A stretch of DNA of 64,000 bases from Pseudooceanicola endophyticus (GTDB lineage: Bacteria > Pseudomonadota > Alphaproteobacteria > Rhodobacterales > Rhodobacteraceae): NCBI RefSeq assembly GCF_018760365.1, contig NZ_JAHIAB010000010.1:172685-236684 (forward strand). Direction: 5' to 3'. The translations under genes and the position numbers were made by a program. A model generated the notes under the pieces. It was not told where the DNA came from and searched no databases. It worked only from the letters and a program-made list of their open reading frames with translations. This document shows, one piece after another, positions 22,280 through 30,591 of this stretch; the stretch's first letter is position 1; each line of letters opens with the position of its first letter.

Positions 22280-23392
22280 TCAGCCGGTCTCCCTGACCTG
22301 CCTGGGCAGCCCGAGATAGGCCAGCAGTTCCGCAACCGCCGCCCGACCCGCGCGCCCGGCCCCGATGGTCGAGGCCGAGGGTCCGTAGCCCACCAGGTGC
22401 AGGCGCGGATCAGACGCCACCTGGGTCGCCAGCCGTCCGGCCATCCGGATCCCGCCCTGCGCATTCTCAAGGCCCAGAGGGGCCAGATGCGCCAGCGCAT
22501 TGCCGAATCCGGTGGCCCAGAGGATCACCTCCGCCGCCAGCTCCCGCCCGTCATCCCAGGCCACGCCGGTCTCGGTGATCCGGGAAAACATCGGCTGACG
22601 CTCCAGCACCCCGCGCGCCCGGGCAACGCGGATCGCCTCCGAAGGCGGCAGGCCGGTGACCGAGACCAGCGAGCCCGGCGGCAGGCCGGCGCGCACCCGC
22701 GCCTCGACCCGGGCCACGGCGGCACGGCCATCCTCGGGGGTGAAGGCACCGCTGTGGAACTCCGGCGGGCGGCGGGTCACCCAGGTGGTGGGGGCGACAC
22801 GGGAAATCTCTTCCAGGATCTGCACCGCAGAGATCCCGCCACCGACGATGATCACCCGCTGACCGGCAAAACCCGCGGCCGTGCGGTAGTCATGGGCATG
22901 CAGCTGGCGGCCCCGGAACAGCGCCGCACCGGGGATCTGCGGCACATGCGGCGCCTCCCAGGTGCCGGTCGCATTGATCACCCCCCGGGCCGAGATCAGG
23001 CCCCGGTCGGTCTCGATCCGCAGGCGCCCGGCGTGATCCGCGACCCGCAGGACATCGACGGGGCGGTGCACCGGCAGGGCAAGGGCCTGCTCCACGGTGC
23101 CGAAGTAGCGCGGCACGGCCTCGGCGGCGCGGACATCCCCATCGCTGCCGGCGCTGTCGGCCAGGCGCAGCCCGCCCGGCAGATCATGCACCCCGTTCAC
23201 GGTGCTCAGCGTCAGCGAGGGCCAGCGGTACTGCCAGGCGCCCCCGGGCCCCGGCGCATGGTCCAGAACGGTGAAATCGCGGTCCGGTCGCAGCCCGGCC
23301 TCTTTCAGGTAATAGGCCGCCGACAGGCCCGCCTGCCCGGCACCGATCACCACCACCTCCATCCGGAGGGCCGTCCGAGGGTCGCTGGCCAT
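22280..23392 (-). CDS. FAD-dependent monooxygenase of the flavin-containing monooxygenase type
   Basis: A 370-aa protein from ATG 23392 with AGGCGAC upstream; the open frame continues further upstream, but that part is not conserved-looking. It has an FAD-binding GAGQAG motif near the N-terminus (about residues 17-22), an NADP-binding GGGISAV motif (about 179-185) and an FMO-type identifying sequence FRGRQLHAHDY (about 156-166). Such enzymes hydroxylate N, S or As compounds with NADPH and O2. Compared with trimethylamine monooxygenase it is about 80 residues shorter and nearer to ArsO-like members. It stands alone, divergent from the small GFA gene. Substrate unknown. Confidence 0.8.
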   Translation of the reverse strand: MASDPRTALRMEVVVIGAGQAGLSAAYYLKEAGLRPDRDFTVLDHAPGPGGAWQYRWPSLTLSTVNGVHDLPGGLRLADSAGSDGDVRAAEAVPRYFGTVEQALALPVHRPVDVLRVADHAGRLRIETDRGLISARGVINATGTWEAPHVPQIPGAALFRGRQLHAHDYRTAAGFAGQRVIIVGGGISAVQILEEISRVAPTTWVTRRPPEFHSGAFTPEDGRAAVARVEARVRAGLPPGSLVSVTGLPPSEAIRVARARGVLERQPMFSRITETGVAWDDGRELAAEVILWATGFGNALAHLAPLGLENAQGGIRMAGRLATQVASDPRLHLVGYGPSASTIGAGRAGRAAVAELLAYLGLPRQVRETG

Positions 23393-23510
23393 CGCGTCGC
23401 CTTTCCTGTCCGCCTCTCCGAGGTAGGCGTGCCGCGCCGCCCCCGCAAGCCGTGCTCCGGGATTGCGCCGCCGCCCCTGCCCTGCCACGCTGCCGGCAGG
23501 AGGATCGCCC

Positions 23511-23891
23511 ATGGACACCGTGACCGGAGGATGCCTTTGCGGAGCGCTGCGCTTTGTCGCGCAGGGGGCGCCGCGGCGGGTCGGGATCTGCCACTGCCTT
23601 GACTGTCGCAAGCATCACGGGGCGGTCTTCTACGCCGCCGCCGTCTACGCGGCAGCCGATGTCACCGTGACCGGCCCCTCGGCCCGCTACCGGGGCCGGG
23701 TCTTCTGCCCGACCTGCGGCGGCTCGGTCCTGGCACAAAGCGGCGCCGAGACGGAGCTGCACCTGGGCAGCCTGGACCAGCCGGACCTGTTCCGCCCGCA
23801 ATACGAGCTTTGGACCTGTCGGCGGGAAAGCTGGCTGGCCCCGGTGCCCGGGGCGGCGCAGCATGACCGCGACCGCCCCCGAGAGGCCTGA
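23511..23891 (+). CDS. GFA/CENP-V domain protein (Zn-binding)
   Basis: A 126-aa protein from ATG 23511 with a GGAGGA ribosome site. Zinc ligands are visible as CLCG near the N-terminus (residues 8-11), CHCLDC (about 29-34) and FCPTCGG (about 71-77), the full set of the glutathione-dependent formaldehyde-activating (GFA) family. Biochemical function of most members is unclear; the formaldehyde link was shown only for a few. It ends 3 bp before the convergent TctA gene, in a small palindrome GCCTGA-AGA-TCAGGC that contains both stop codons. Confidence 0.8.
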   Translation: MDTVTGGCLCGALRFVAQGAPRRVGICHCLDCRKHHGAVFYAAAVYAAADVTVTGPSARYRGRVFCPTCGGSVLAQSGAETELHLGSLDQPDLFRPQYELWTCRRESWLAPVPGAAQHDRDRPREA

Positions 23892-23894
23892 AGA

Positions 23895-25403
23895 TCAGGC
23901 GGCGCGATGGCGGTGCAGCCGTGCGGCCAGCAGGCGCGGCAGCGGCGTCTGGGAGACGAAGATCGCCACGATCACCAGCAGCAGCACGGTGGAAAGCGGG
24001 CTGGAGAAGAGGCCTCCGAAGAACGCCCCCAGATCGCCCCGTTCGGAGATGATGGCGCGGCGCCAGTTGTCATCAAGCAGCCGCGACAGGATCACCCCAA
24101 GGATCACCGGCCCCAGCGGATAGCCGTAGTGGCGCATGAAATAGCCCAGCAGACCAAAGCCCAGCATCCAGTAGACGTCGGTCACCGCATTGTTGACGGC
24201 ATAGGCCCCGACGATGGACAGCAGCAGGATCAGCGGGATCAGGAAGGCGCGGGGGATCTCGACGATCTTGGTGAAGATGCGGATGCCGGTCAGCCCGAAG
24301 ATCAGGATGAAGACATTGGCCATGACCAGGGCGCCGACGATGAACCAGAACATGCCGGGCTGATCGACCATCAGCATCGGCCCGGGGTTCAGCCCGTGGA
24401 TATAAAGCGCACCGATCATTATCGCGGTCACCGCATCGCCGGGAATGCCCAGCGTCATCATCGGGATGAAGGCCCCGCCGACGGCGGCATTGTTGGCGCT
24501 TTCGGGGGCCACCAGCCCCTCGATCGCGCCGGTGCCGAAGCTGCGCGAGGGGTTCCTGGTGACGCGCTTGGCGTGGTCATAGGCCATCAGCGCCGCGATG
24601 TCTCCGCCGGTGCCCGGCAGGGCGCCGATCAGCACCCCGATGGTCGAGCTTTGCAGCGACAGCGGCAGGTGGCGGCGCAGGCTGGACCAGTGCGGCACGA
24701 TCCGGTCGATCTTCTGGCGCACCACAGGGGCCTGCAGGTGATGCAGTTGCAGCAGCGCCTCGGAGACACCGAACATGCCGATCATCACCGCGATGAAGCT
24801 GATCCCCGATTGCAGCAGCGGCACGCCGAAGGTGAAGCGTTCGTCGAAGGTCAGAGGGTCCATGCCGACGCAGCCGATCACCAGCCCCAGGGCGCCCGCG
24901 AAGATCCCCTTGATCAGCGATCCCGAGGACAGGGAGCCCACCAGAAGGATGCCCAGCACCGCCAGCAGCATGTAGTCGCGCGGCTGGAAGGTCAGAGCGA
25001 AATCAGAAACATAGGGCGCCGCCAGCGCCAGTACCGCGATGCCGACGAAGCCGCCCAGGAAGGACATGACGGTGGTGATGCCGATGGCCTCTCCGGCCTC
25101 GCCGCGCTGCGCCATGGGATAGCCGTCCATGGCGGTGGCGATGGCCGAGGGGGCACCGGGAATGTTCAGCAGGATCGCCGTGCGCGAGCCGCCGTAGACC
25201 CCACCCATGTAGATGCCGATCATCAGCGCGATCGCCGGATAGACCGGCCAGGAGAAGGTGAAGGAGATCAGGATCGACACCGCCATGGTGACCGACAGCC
25301 CCGGGATGGCGCCGACATAGACGCCCGCGAAGGTCCCCAGCCCCACCAGCAGCAGAAGCTCGGGCTGGGTGAAGATGGTCAGGAAGGCCAGAAGCGTCTC
25401 CAT
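23895..25403 (-). CDS. tctA: Tripartite tricarboxylate transporter large permease, TctA (copy 1)
   Basis: A 502-aa inner-membrane protein with about 12 hydrophobic segments. It has the TctA hallmark regions: GAIPGLSVTMAVSILISF near residue 32, GMYMGG-like IGIYMGGVYGGSRTAILLNI (about 61-80), and a second Gly/Pro-rich loop IGALPGTGGDIAALMAYDHA (about 250-269), which together form the substrate path. It works with the small subunit TctB and the periplasmic binding protein TctC upstream (TGATG overlap with tctB). The operon continues from a flavoprotein and a shikimate-dehydrogenase-like gene, so the substrate is probably a ring carboxylic acid. It is nearly the same protein as copy 2 at 41491-42993. 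Confidence 0.93.
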   Translation of the reverse strand: METLLAFLTIFTQPELLLLVGLGTFAGVYVGAIPGLSVTMAVSILISFTFSWPVYPAIALMIGIYMGGVYGGSRTAILLNIPGAPSAIATAMDGYPMAQRGEAGEAIGITTVMSFLGGFVGIAVLALAAPYVSDFALTFQPRDYMLLAVLGILLVGSLSSGSLIKGIFAGALGLVIGCVGMDPLTFDERFTFGVPLLQSGISFIAVMIGMFGVSEALLQLHHLQAPVVRQKIDRIVPHWSSLRRHLPLSLQSSTIGVLIGALPGTGGDIAALMAYDHAKRVTRNPSRSFGTGAIEGLVAPESANNAAVGGAFIPMMTLGIPGDAVTAIMIGALYIHGLNPGPMLMVDQPGMFWFIVGALVMANVFILIFGLTGIRIFTKIVEIPRAFLIPLILLLSIVGAYAVNNAVTDVYWMLGFGLLGYFMRHYGYPLGPVILGVILSRLLDDNWRRAIISERGDLGAFFGGLFSSPLSTVLLLVIVAIFVSQTPLPRLLAARLHRHRAA

Positions 25404-25972
25404 CAGGCGCCTCCCATCAATGCGCGCAGGGCGCCGATCAGCTCGGCCTCGGGCAGAAGGCCGGGGGGCAGCAGCACGGTGAAGACCAGGCGGAACACCA
25501 GCCAGATCACCAGCAGGCTGCCCAGCCCCACCGACAGCGCCACCCGCCAGCGGCACCGTGCGAGGATCCGGATCGCCCCGACCAGGAACAGCGCCGCCGT
25601 CGGCACGAAGCCCAGCGGCTCCAGCAGCAGGCCGAAGGCCAGCAGGCCCAGCCCCAGCACGATCACCATGGGCGGCAGGATGTCCCGCACCAGGGTTTCC
25701 GTCGCGACGCGCCGCCGCCGCAGGGTCTGAAGCGCGATGACAAGCGCGCTCAGCGCCATGACGGCGGTCAGCGCCAGCGGCACCGCCCCCGCCGAGGACA
25801 TCGAGCTGAAGCCCGAGATCCCGTAGGCATTCCACACCAGCACGGCCGAGCCCGCGACCATGGTCAGGGCAAAGGCCAGCTCTCCGGGGCGGCGGCGGTC
25901 GCCGTAGCCGCCGGGCGCGGCATCCGCCGTGCCGTCATGATGATCCGCGTCGCCGCGATCCTGTTGCTGCAT
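25403..25972 (-). CDS. tctB: Tripartite tricarboxylate transporter small subunit, TctB (copy 1)
   Basis: A 189-aa protein with four predicted transmembrane helices (about residues 33-50, 60-82, 97-122 and 140-172) and a His/Asp-rich hydrophilic N-terminus (HHDG...), like many TctB proteins of this group. The motif ILPPMVIVLGLGLLAFGLLL followed by LEPLGFVPTAALFL is conserved in the family. It overlaps tctA by TGATG and is separated from tctC by a stem-loop. Confidence 0.88.
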   Translation of the reverse strand: MQQQDRGDADHHDGTADAAPGGYGDRRRPGELAFALTMVAGSAVLVWNAYGISGFSSMSSAGAVPLALTAVMALSALVIALQTLRRRRVATETLVRDILPPMVIVLGLGLLAFGLLLEPLGFVPTAALFLVGAIRILARCRWRVALSVGLGSLLVIWLVFRLVFTVLLPPGLLPEAELIGALRALMGGA

Positions 25973-26014
25973 CTTTTCCTCCTCCTCTGCGTCGGGCGCC
26001 CCCCGAATGCGAAC

Positions 26015-26036
26015 GGCGCCCCGCTGCCGGGGCGCC
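26015..26036 (-). terminator. Stem-loop between tctC and tctB (copy 1)
   Basis: GGCGCCCCG-CTGC-CGGGGCGCC forms a 9-bp perfect GC stem with a 4-base loop. It follows the tctC stop and precedes tctB. In binding-protein-dependent transporters such structures often stabilise the upstream mRNA or partially end transcription so that the binding protein is made in excess. There is only a short T run (TTCG). Confidence 0.6.
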
Positions 26037-26056
26037 GCCGTGATCTCCGGCCCGGA

Positions 26057-27052
26057 TCAGGGCTTGGGGATGCCGAATTCCTCGGGCGATTTCTTCGCGA
26101 AGCCCGCGTCATGGACCAGCCAGGACGAGGTCGAGCGGTAGCTGTCGAGGAACTCCATCGCCTGATCGCCGGCCAGCGACATGACGATGAAGCCGCGATC
26201 CTTCATCAGCTTCTGGAAATCGGGGTTCTGCGCCCCCTCGGCGAAGGCCGCCTGAAGCTTTTCGACCACCGGCGCGGGCGTGCCCTTCTTGACGAAGACG
26301 CCGAAGAACGGCCCCCAGGGCAGGTAGTTGGCAAAGCCCGGGAAGGACTTGGTGATCGGTTCGACCCCCGGCAGCAGCGGGTTCTCGGCCACGTCCACCA
26401 GCCCGATGACCTTCATCCGGCCCGCCTTCACCGCCTCGATCCCGGCGCCCAGCACCACCGGCATGACATCAAGCGCGCCGCCCTGAAGCGCCGTCAGCGC
26501 CGGGCCGTCGCCGTCATAGGGCACGCGGGTAAACTCGATATCCACCTGGGAGGTCAGCATCGCCAGCACGATGGAGGTCAGCCCCCCGGGCCCGGTCGAG
26601 CCCACGCGGACCTCTCCGGGATGGGCCTTCGCGTAGTCCACGAATTCCGACATGGTGCTGTAGGGGGCATCGTTGTTGGCCACGAACATCGGCACGCCCC
26701 GGGCCAGCACGTTGATCGGGATCATGTCATTGTAATCCTCGCTGCCCAGCCCCAGCACCTTGTACATCTGCGGATTCTCGGCGCCCATCAGCAGGGTGTA
26801 ACCGTCGGCCTTCTGGCTTTGCACGTAGCGCAGCGCGATGGCACCGACGCCGCCGGTCTTGTTCTGCATCACGATGCTGCCGCCCAGGGCCTCGGCGGCA
26901 TGGGGCGTCACCGCCCGCATCACCGTGTCGGTCGAACCGCCGGCGCCCCACTGGATCACCCCCTGGATCTCTTTCTTGGGGAAATCGTCTGCGGCAAGGG
27001 CAGCCGTCGTGGTCACGGCCAGCAGCGCCAGCCCTGCAAGAAACGTCTTCAT
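26057..27052 (-). CDS. tctC: TctC/Bug-family periplasmic solute-binding protein (copy 1)
   Basis: A 331-aa protein from ATG 27052 with a GGAAGA site. The signal peptide MKTFLAGLALLAVTTTAALA is cleaved before ADDFPKK. The Bug fold is shown by IQGVIQWGAGGSTDTVMRAV (about 30-49), the GAIAL and GYTLLMGAENP motifs (about 85-95), and RVGSTGPGGLTSIVLAMLTS (about 150-169). The binding protein captures carboxylates such as citrate, shikimate-like acids or aromatic acids; the ligand cannot be named from sequence. The gene begins 25 bp after the shikimate-dehydrogenase-like gene. Paralogue of the gene at 43672-44676. Confidence 0.9.
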   Translation of the reverse strand: MKTFLAGLALLAVTTTAALAADDFPKKEIQGVIQWGAGGSTDTVMRAVTPHAAEALGGSIVMQNKTGGVGAIALRYVQSQKADGYTLLMGAENPQMYKVLGLGSEDYNDMIPINVLARGVPMFVANNDAPYSTMSEFVDYAKAHPGEVRVGSTGPGGLTSIVLAMLTSQVDIEFTRVPYDGDGPALTALQGGALDVMPVVLGAGIEAVKAGRMKVIGLVDVAENPLLPGVEPITKSFPGFANYLPWGPFFGVFVKKGTPAPVVEKLQAAFAEGAQNPDFQKLMKDRGFIVMSLAGDQAMEFLDSYRSTSSWLVHDAGFAKKSPEEFGIPKP

Positions 27053-27077
27053 GGTCTTCCTCCCTATGAGCGCGGCG

Positions 27078-27905
27078 TCAGGCCGCCTCCTCCTCCTTGG
27101 CCGGGTACGGGGGCAGCCCCTGTCCCAGCAGAAAATCCACCAGCCTCTCGGCCTCGGCGTTGAACATCCCCGCCCCGGTCATGGTCTTGCAGCCAAGCGC
27201 GCGCGCCGCCGCCACCATGGGCGAGACCTCGGGCCGGGTGATCGCATCGGCCACGAACTGGCCGGCGTGCATCTTCGCGGGATCGGCGGGGAACGGATCG
27301 CCCGCACGCATCCCGCAGGGGGTGACATTGGCCACCAGATCCATGCCGGTCGGATCATCGCTGCCGGGGCCGACCCGGCCCGGGAAACGTGCGTCAAGCG
27401 CGGCGATGATGCGGTCGCGCCGGGTGGCATCCAGATCGGCGATGCTCAGATGCGCGGCGCCGCGATCAAGGATCTCGTAGGCGACGGCACTGCCTGCGCC
27501 CCCGGCCCCGACCAGCAGCGCGCACTTGTCCTTCACCTCGAAGCCCAGCGCGCGGATCCCGTCGAGATAGCCGTAGCCATCCACGTTGTCGCCGATCAGC
27601 CGGCCCTCGGCATCCTTGTGGATGACGTTGACAGACCCCACGAAGCGGGCGCGTTCGCTGACCACGTCGCAGCACTCGATCGAGGCGATCTTGTGCGGGA
27701 TCGTCACCACCACGCCGCGCAGGTTCTGCAGGTGACGGAAGCTTTCGAGGGTGGCGGCGACGTGATCGCGGTGCACATGCACCGGCGGCACGATGGCGTT
27801 GACGCCCCGGGCCGCCAGGATTTCGGTCAGGTACCGCGGCGAGCGCACCTGGGCGATGGGGTCCCCGATGATCGGGAACAGGATGGTTTCTCCGTCAAGC
27901 TGCAC
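27078..27905 (-). CDS. Shikimate/quinate dehydrogenase-like enzyme (AroE fold), catabolic type
   Basis: A 275-aa protein; the GTG start at 27905 has AAGGACAAC upstream and overlaps the flavoprotein gene by 11 bp. Catalytic Lys is in VVTIPHKIA (about residue 68) and Asp in IGDNVDGYG (about 104-112). The nucleotide site is VGAGGAGSAVA, and the following IADLDATRR has Asp in place of the NADP-binding Arg/Thr of biosynthetic AroE, so NAD is the likely cofactor. The substrate loop reads AQVRSP instead of the usual S-x-S-P, which argues against plain shikimate as the substrate. With the transporter and flavoproteins around it, it probably oxidises a hydroxylated ring acid. Confidence 0.82.
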   Translation of the reverse strand: MQLDGETILFPIIGDPIAQVRSPRYLTEILAARGVNAIVPPVHVHRDHVAATLESFRHLQNLRGVVVTIPHKIASIECCDVVSERARFVGSVNVIHKDAEGRLIGDNVDGYGYLDGIRALGFEVKDKCALLVGAGGAGSAVAYEILDRGAAHLSIADLDATRRDRIIAALDARFPGRVGPGSDDPTGMDLVANVTPCGMRAGDPFPADPAKMHAGQFVADAITRPEVSPMVAAARALGCKTMTGAGMFNAEAERLVDFLLGQGLPPYPAKEEEAA

Positions 27906-29625
27906 GATGTTGTCCTTTCTCCTCCCTGGACCGGGCCGCCGCATGGCGCCCGGCAATCGCTCCGAACACGAGGCCCGGACCCAGCGTGATGCCCGGACCC
28001 GGATAGGTGCCCCCCATGATCGAATGCAGGTCGTTGCCGACCGCATAGAGTCCCCCGATGACCGAACCGTCGGCGCGCAGCAGCCGCGCCGCGGTGTCCG
28101 AGCGGAAGCCCCGCGCGGTGCCGATATCGGCCGGTTGCAGGCGCACCGCGTAGAAGGGCGCGGTGGCAATCGGCCCCAGCGTCGGGTTCGGGCTGACCGA
28201 GGGATCGCCGTTGTTGCACTGGTAGGGCGATCCTCCGCGCCCCCAGGCCTCGTCCCGGCCCAGCTGGGCGGCGGCGTTGATCTGGGCCACACTGGCGGCC
28301 AGCGCATCCGGATCGGTGCCGGTCTTCGCGGCCAGCTCGGCCAGGCTATGGGCTTCGATCAGATAGCCCTCTTCGACATGGGGTTTCGGGTTCTCGCCCC
28401 CCGGATGGACCATGCCCAGCCCGAACTTCGCCAGCGTCGGCGCGTCGGTGATGATCCAGGCTCCGGCGGTATCGGGCCCGCCCTCCAGCATGGCCTTGCC
28501 GAAGGCGTGGTAAGAAATCGTCTCGTTCACGAAGCGGCGGCCGCGCAGATCGACGCAGACCGTGCCGGGCTTCGAACGGTCCAGCACGAAATGCGGGAAG
28601 ACCGCGGTGCTGCCATCGGCGCGCTTGCGGATCGAACAGGGCGCCCAGAAGGCGCTCTGGTCGTTGCCGCTGCCGTAGACCGCGCCCAGCCCCTCGGCCA
28701 GGTCATGCAGGGTGCCGGTATGGCCCGGGGCCGAGGGGCTTTCGCCTCGCAGCGCCGCCGGCAGATACGCCGCACGCCGGGCCTTGGAGCGCCCGAAGCC
28801 CCCGGTCGCCAGGATCACCCCGCCGGGGGTGGCAACCTGCCGGGTCTGGCCCTCGCATGTCAGCGTGATCCCGGTGACATCGCCACCGCTCTGGCTCAGC
28901 GCCGTCACCTCGGCGCCACGCAGGATGTCGACGCCCAGATCCAGCGCCGAGGCCAGCAGCCGCCCCACCAGCGCCGCCCCCATCACCAGCCGGGTATGGC
29001 GGCCATAGACGGCGCGGTCGCGCATGTAGCGGCTGACGATCTTCGCGACATGCAGGAAGGCGGGCAGAGACTTGTAGCGGTTCAGCAGGTGGCCGATGTC
29101 CACCCGGTCGATGTTCATGCCGCCCAGCACGGTGAATTCCGGGATCGGCGGGCGGATCATGTCGCGCGTCCGGCCCATGGCGCGGGTGTCGAAGGGCACC
29201 GGCTCGATCGCGCGGCCGTTCAGTGTGGGATGGGGATGGTCCCATTCGTAATCGGGGTGCTTCGGATAGGGGCGAAAGGCAACCTGGGTGCGATCCTCCA
29301 GCGTGGCAATGGCTTCGGGGGCGGCATCAAGGAAGGCTTCGCGCATCGCCTTGTCGCCGAAATTGCCCACCGCGCTGTCAAGGAAGGCCGAAACATCGGC
29401 CCGGCTGTCACCGGCATTGACCTGCGCGCCGGTGCGGGTGCCCGGCGCCCAGACCGTGCCGCCCGACAGCGCCGAGGTGCCGCCGATGAAATCGGTACGT
29501 TCGACCAGCAGCACGCGGGCCCCCTCAAGCGCGGCAAAGATCGCCGCGCTGAGGCCTGCGGCGCCGGATCCGATGACGGCCACGTCGTACTGCGCGGCCA
29601 GACTGTCGATCTGAATATCGCCCAT
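27895..29625 (-). CDS. FAD-dependent dehydrogenase, fumarate reductase/KstD-like (module 1)
   Basis: A 576-aa flavoprotein with the dinucleotide site VIGSGAAGLSAAIFAALEGA (about residues 17-36) followed by GGTSALSGGTVWAPG, the signature of the fumarate reductase/3-ketosteroid dehydrogenase group. The FAD-binding C-terminal part has ITLGPGLVFGAIAGRHAA. There is no heme or signal peptide, so it is a soluble cytoplasmic enzyme. Family members dehydrogenate or reduce C-C bonds next to a carbonyl. In this operon it could introduce a double bond into a ring acid. First gene of the minus-strand operon with SDH and TctCBA; strong GGGAGGAA ribosome site. Confidence 0.85.
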   Translation of the reverse strand: MGDIQIDSLAAQYDVAVIGSGAAGLSAAIFAALEGARVLLVERTDFIGGTSALSGGTVWAPGTRTGAQVNAGDSRADVSAFLDSAVGNFGDKAMREAFLDAAPEAIATLEDRTQVAFRPYPKHPDYEWDHPHPTLNGRAIEPVPFDTRAMGRTRDMIRPPIPEFTVLGGMNIDRVDIGHLLNRYKSLPAFLHVAKIVSRYMRDRAVYGRHTRLVMGAALVGRLLASALDLGVDILRGAEVTALSQSGGDVTGITLTCEGQTRQVATPGGVILATGGFGRSKARRAAYLPAALRGESPSAPGHTGTLHDLAEGLGAVYGSGNDQSAFWAPCSIRKRADGSTAVFPHFVLDRSKPGTVCVDLRGRRFVNETISYHAFGKAMLEGGPDTAGAWIITDAPTLAKFGLGMVHPGGENPKPHVEEGYLIEAHSLAELAAKTGTDPDALAASVAQINAAAQLGRDEAWGRGGSPYQCNNGDPSVSPNPTLGPIATAPFYAVRLQPADIGTARGFRSDTAARLLRADGSVIGGLYAVGNDLHSIMGGTYPGPGITLGPGLVFGAIAGRHAAARSREEKGQHRAA

Positions 29626-29682
29626 CTGTTCCTCCCTGGCGCGGATGTCGAATCGCGCCCTCTCCTCTAGGGTGACTTAATT

Positions 29683-29697
29683 TGGAAAGTCATTCCA
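29683..29697. promoter_or_regulatory. IclR-type operator
   Basis: TGGAA-AGTCA-TTCCA, a perfect 5-bp inverted repeat with 5-bp spacer, between the divergent flavoprotein and iclR genes. Its shape and sequence are close to the known E. coli IclR consensus TGGAAATNATTTCCA. It lies 57 bp upstream of the flavoprotein start and 69 bp upstream of the iclR start, so the encoded IclR protein could control both directions. Confidence 0.65.
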
Positions 29698-29766
29698 GTT
29701 TTTAATTTGCTTCACATTTTGAATGACAATCCGTACCCTCAGGGAAAGCACTACGAGAGGACCGTC

Positions 29767-30591
29767 ATGAGCAGCGCATTGGAAAAGGGTTTGTCGGTGA
29801 TCAGCTTCCTGGCCCACCGGCCAGAGGGGGCCTCGGTGACCGAGATCGCCAAGGAGCTGGACCTGCCGCCCTCGGGCGTGCATCGCCTGCTGAAAGAGCT
29901 TGAGGGGCTGGGCTATACCCGCCAGTTCCAGGACCATGGCAACTACTGCCTGACGCTGAAGCTGGCGACGGCGGGGCTGGCCTTCCTGAACCGCACCGGC
30001 ATTCCCGACCTGTCGCAGCCGATCCTGGACCGGCTGGCGCAAAGCACCCACGAGCTGATCCGGATGGCCCTGTTCGACGGCGATTCGCTGGTCTGGGTGG
30101 GGGTGTCGCAGGGCGCAACAACCGGGCTGCGCTACGATCCGGGCTCGGATCACGGGCTGATCGCGCATCTCGCATCTTCTTCCTGCGGCCAGGTCTGGCT
30201 GGCGGATCTGAGCGACGATGCCGCCATCGCGGCGGTGATGAAGCAGGGGCTTGAGAAGCCGGGCGGCGCCGGGGTTTCCGCCCCCAGGACCGTGGCCGAG
30301 CTGATGGAGATCCTGAACACCACCCGCCGGCAGGGCTATGCCTGCAACACCAACAGCTTCATGCTGGGCATGTCGGCGATGGCGGTGCTGATCCGCCACC
30401 CCGACACCGGCCAGCCCATCGGCACGGTGTCGATCGCCGGCCCCTCGGCCCGCGTCACCCCCGATCTGCAACGCGACTTCCTGCCGGAGCTTCAGCGTGC
30501 CGCGGAGGAACTGGCCGAGGCCAGCCTGGCCGGGCGCAGCTTCACCCGCTGGTACGACGAGACCCTCGGCCGCAGGCAGGCCCTGAAATGA
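29767..30591 (+). CDS. IclR-family transcriptional regulator
   Basis: A 274-aa protein; ATG 29767 has GAGAGGACC upstream (a more upstream ATG at 29707 lies in the operator region). The N-terminal winged helix has LEKGLSVISFLAHRPEG and VTEIAKELDLPPSGVHRLLK (about residues 23-42). The C-terminal effector domain (about 80-255) contains the family pattern SSSCGQVWLADLSD and the end motif GTVSIAGPSARVTP. IclR regulators in Proteobacteria commonly control aromatic and hydroaromatic acid degradation (PcaR/PobR type). The operator-like site nearby and the divergent operon support local control. Confidence 0.9.
   Translation: MSSALEKGLSVISFLAHRPEGASVTEIAKELDLPPSGVHRLLKELEGLGYTRQFQDHGNYCLTLKLATAGLAFLNRTGIPDLSQPILDRLAQSTHELIRMALFDGDSLVWVGVSQGATTGLRYDPGSDHGLIAHLASSSCGQVWLADLSDDAAIAAVMKQGLEKPGGAGVSAPRTVAELMEILNTTRRQGYACNTNSFMLGMSAMAVLIRHPDTGQPIGTVSIAGPSARVTPDLQRDFLPELQRAAEELAEASLAGRSFTRWYDETLGRRQALK

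Noticed and set aside
22280..23392. Trimethylamine monooxygenase (Tmm), which would suit the methylamine genes
   Set aside because: The protein is about 370 aa, shorter than Tmm, and lies far from the methylamine cluster, so only a general FMO-type call is made.
22115..23602. Long plus-strand open frame of 495 codons opposite the monooxygenase
   Set aside because: Arg/Pro/Gly-rich composition typical of the complementary strand of high-GC genes; the opposite strand encodes a clear FMO protein.
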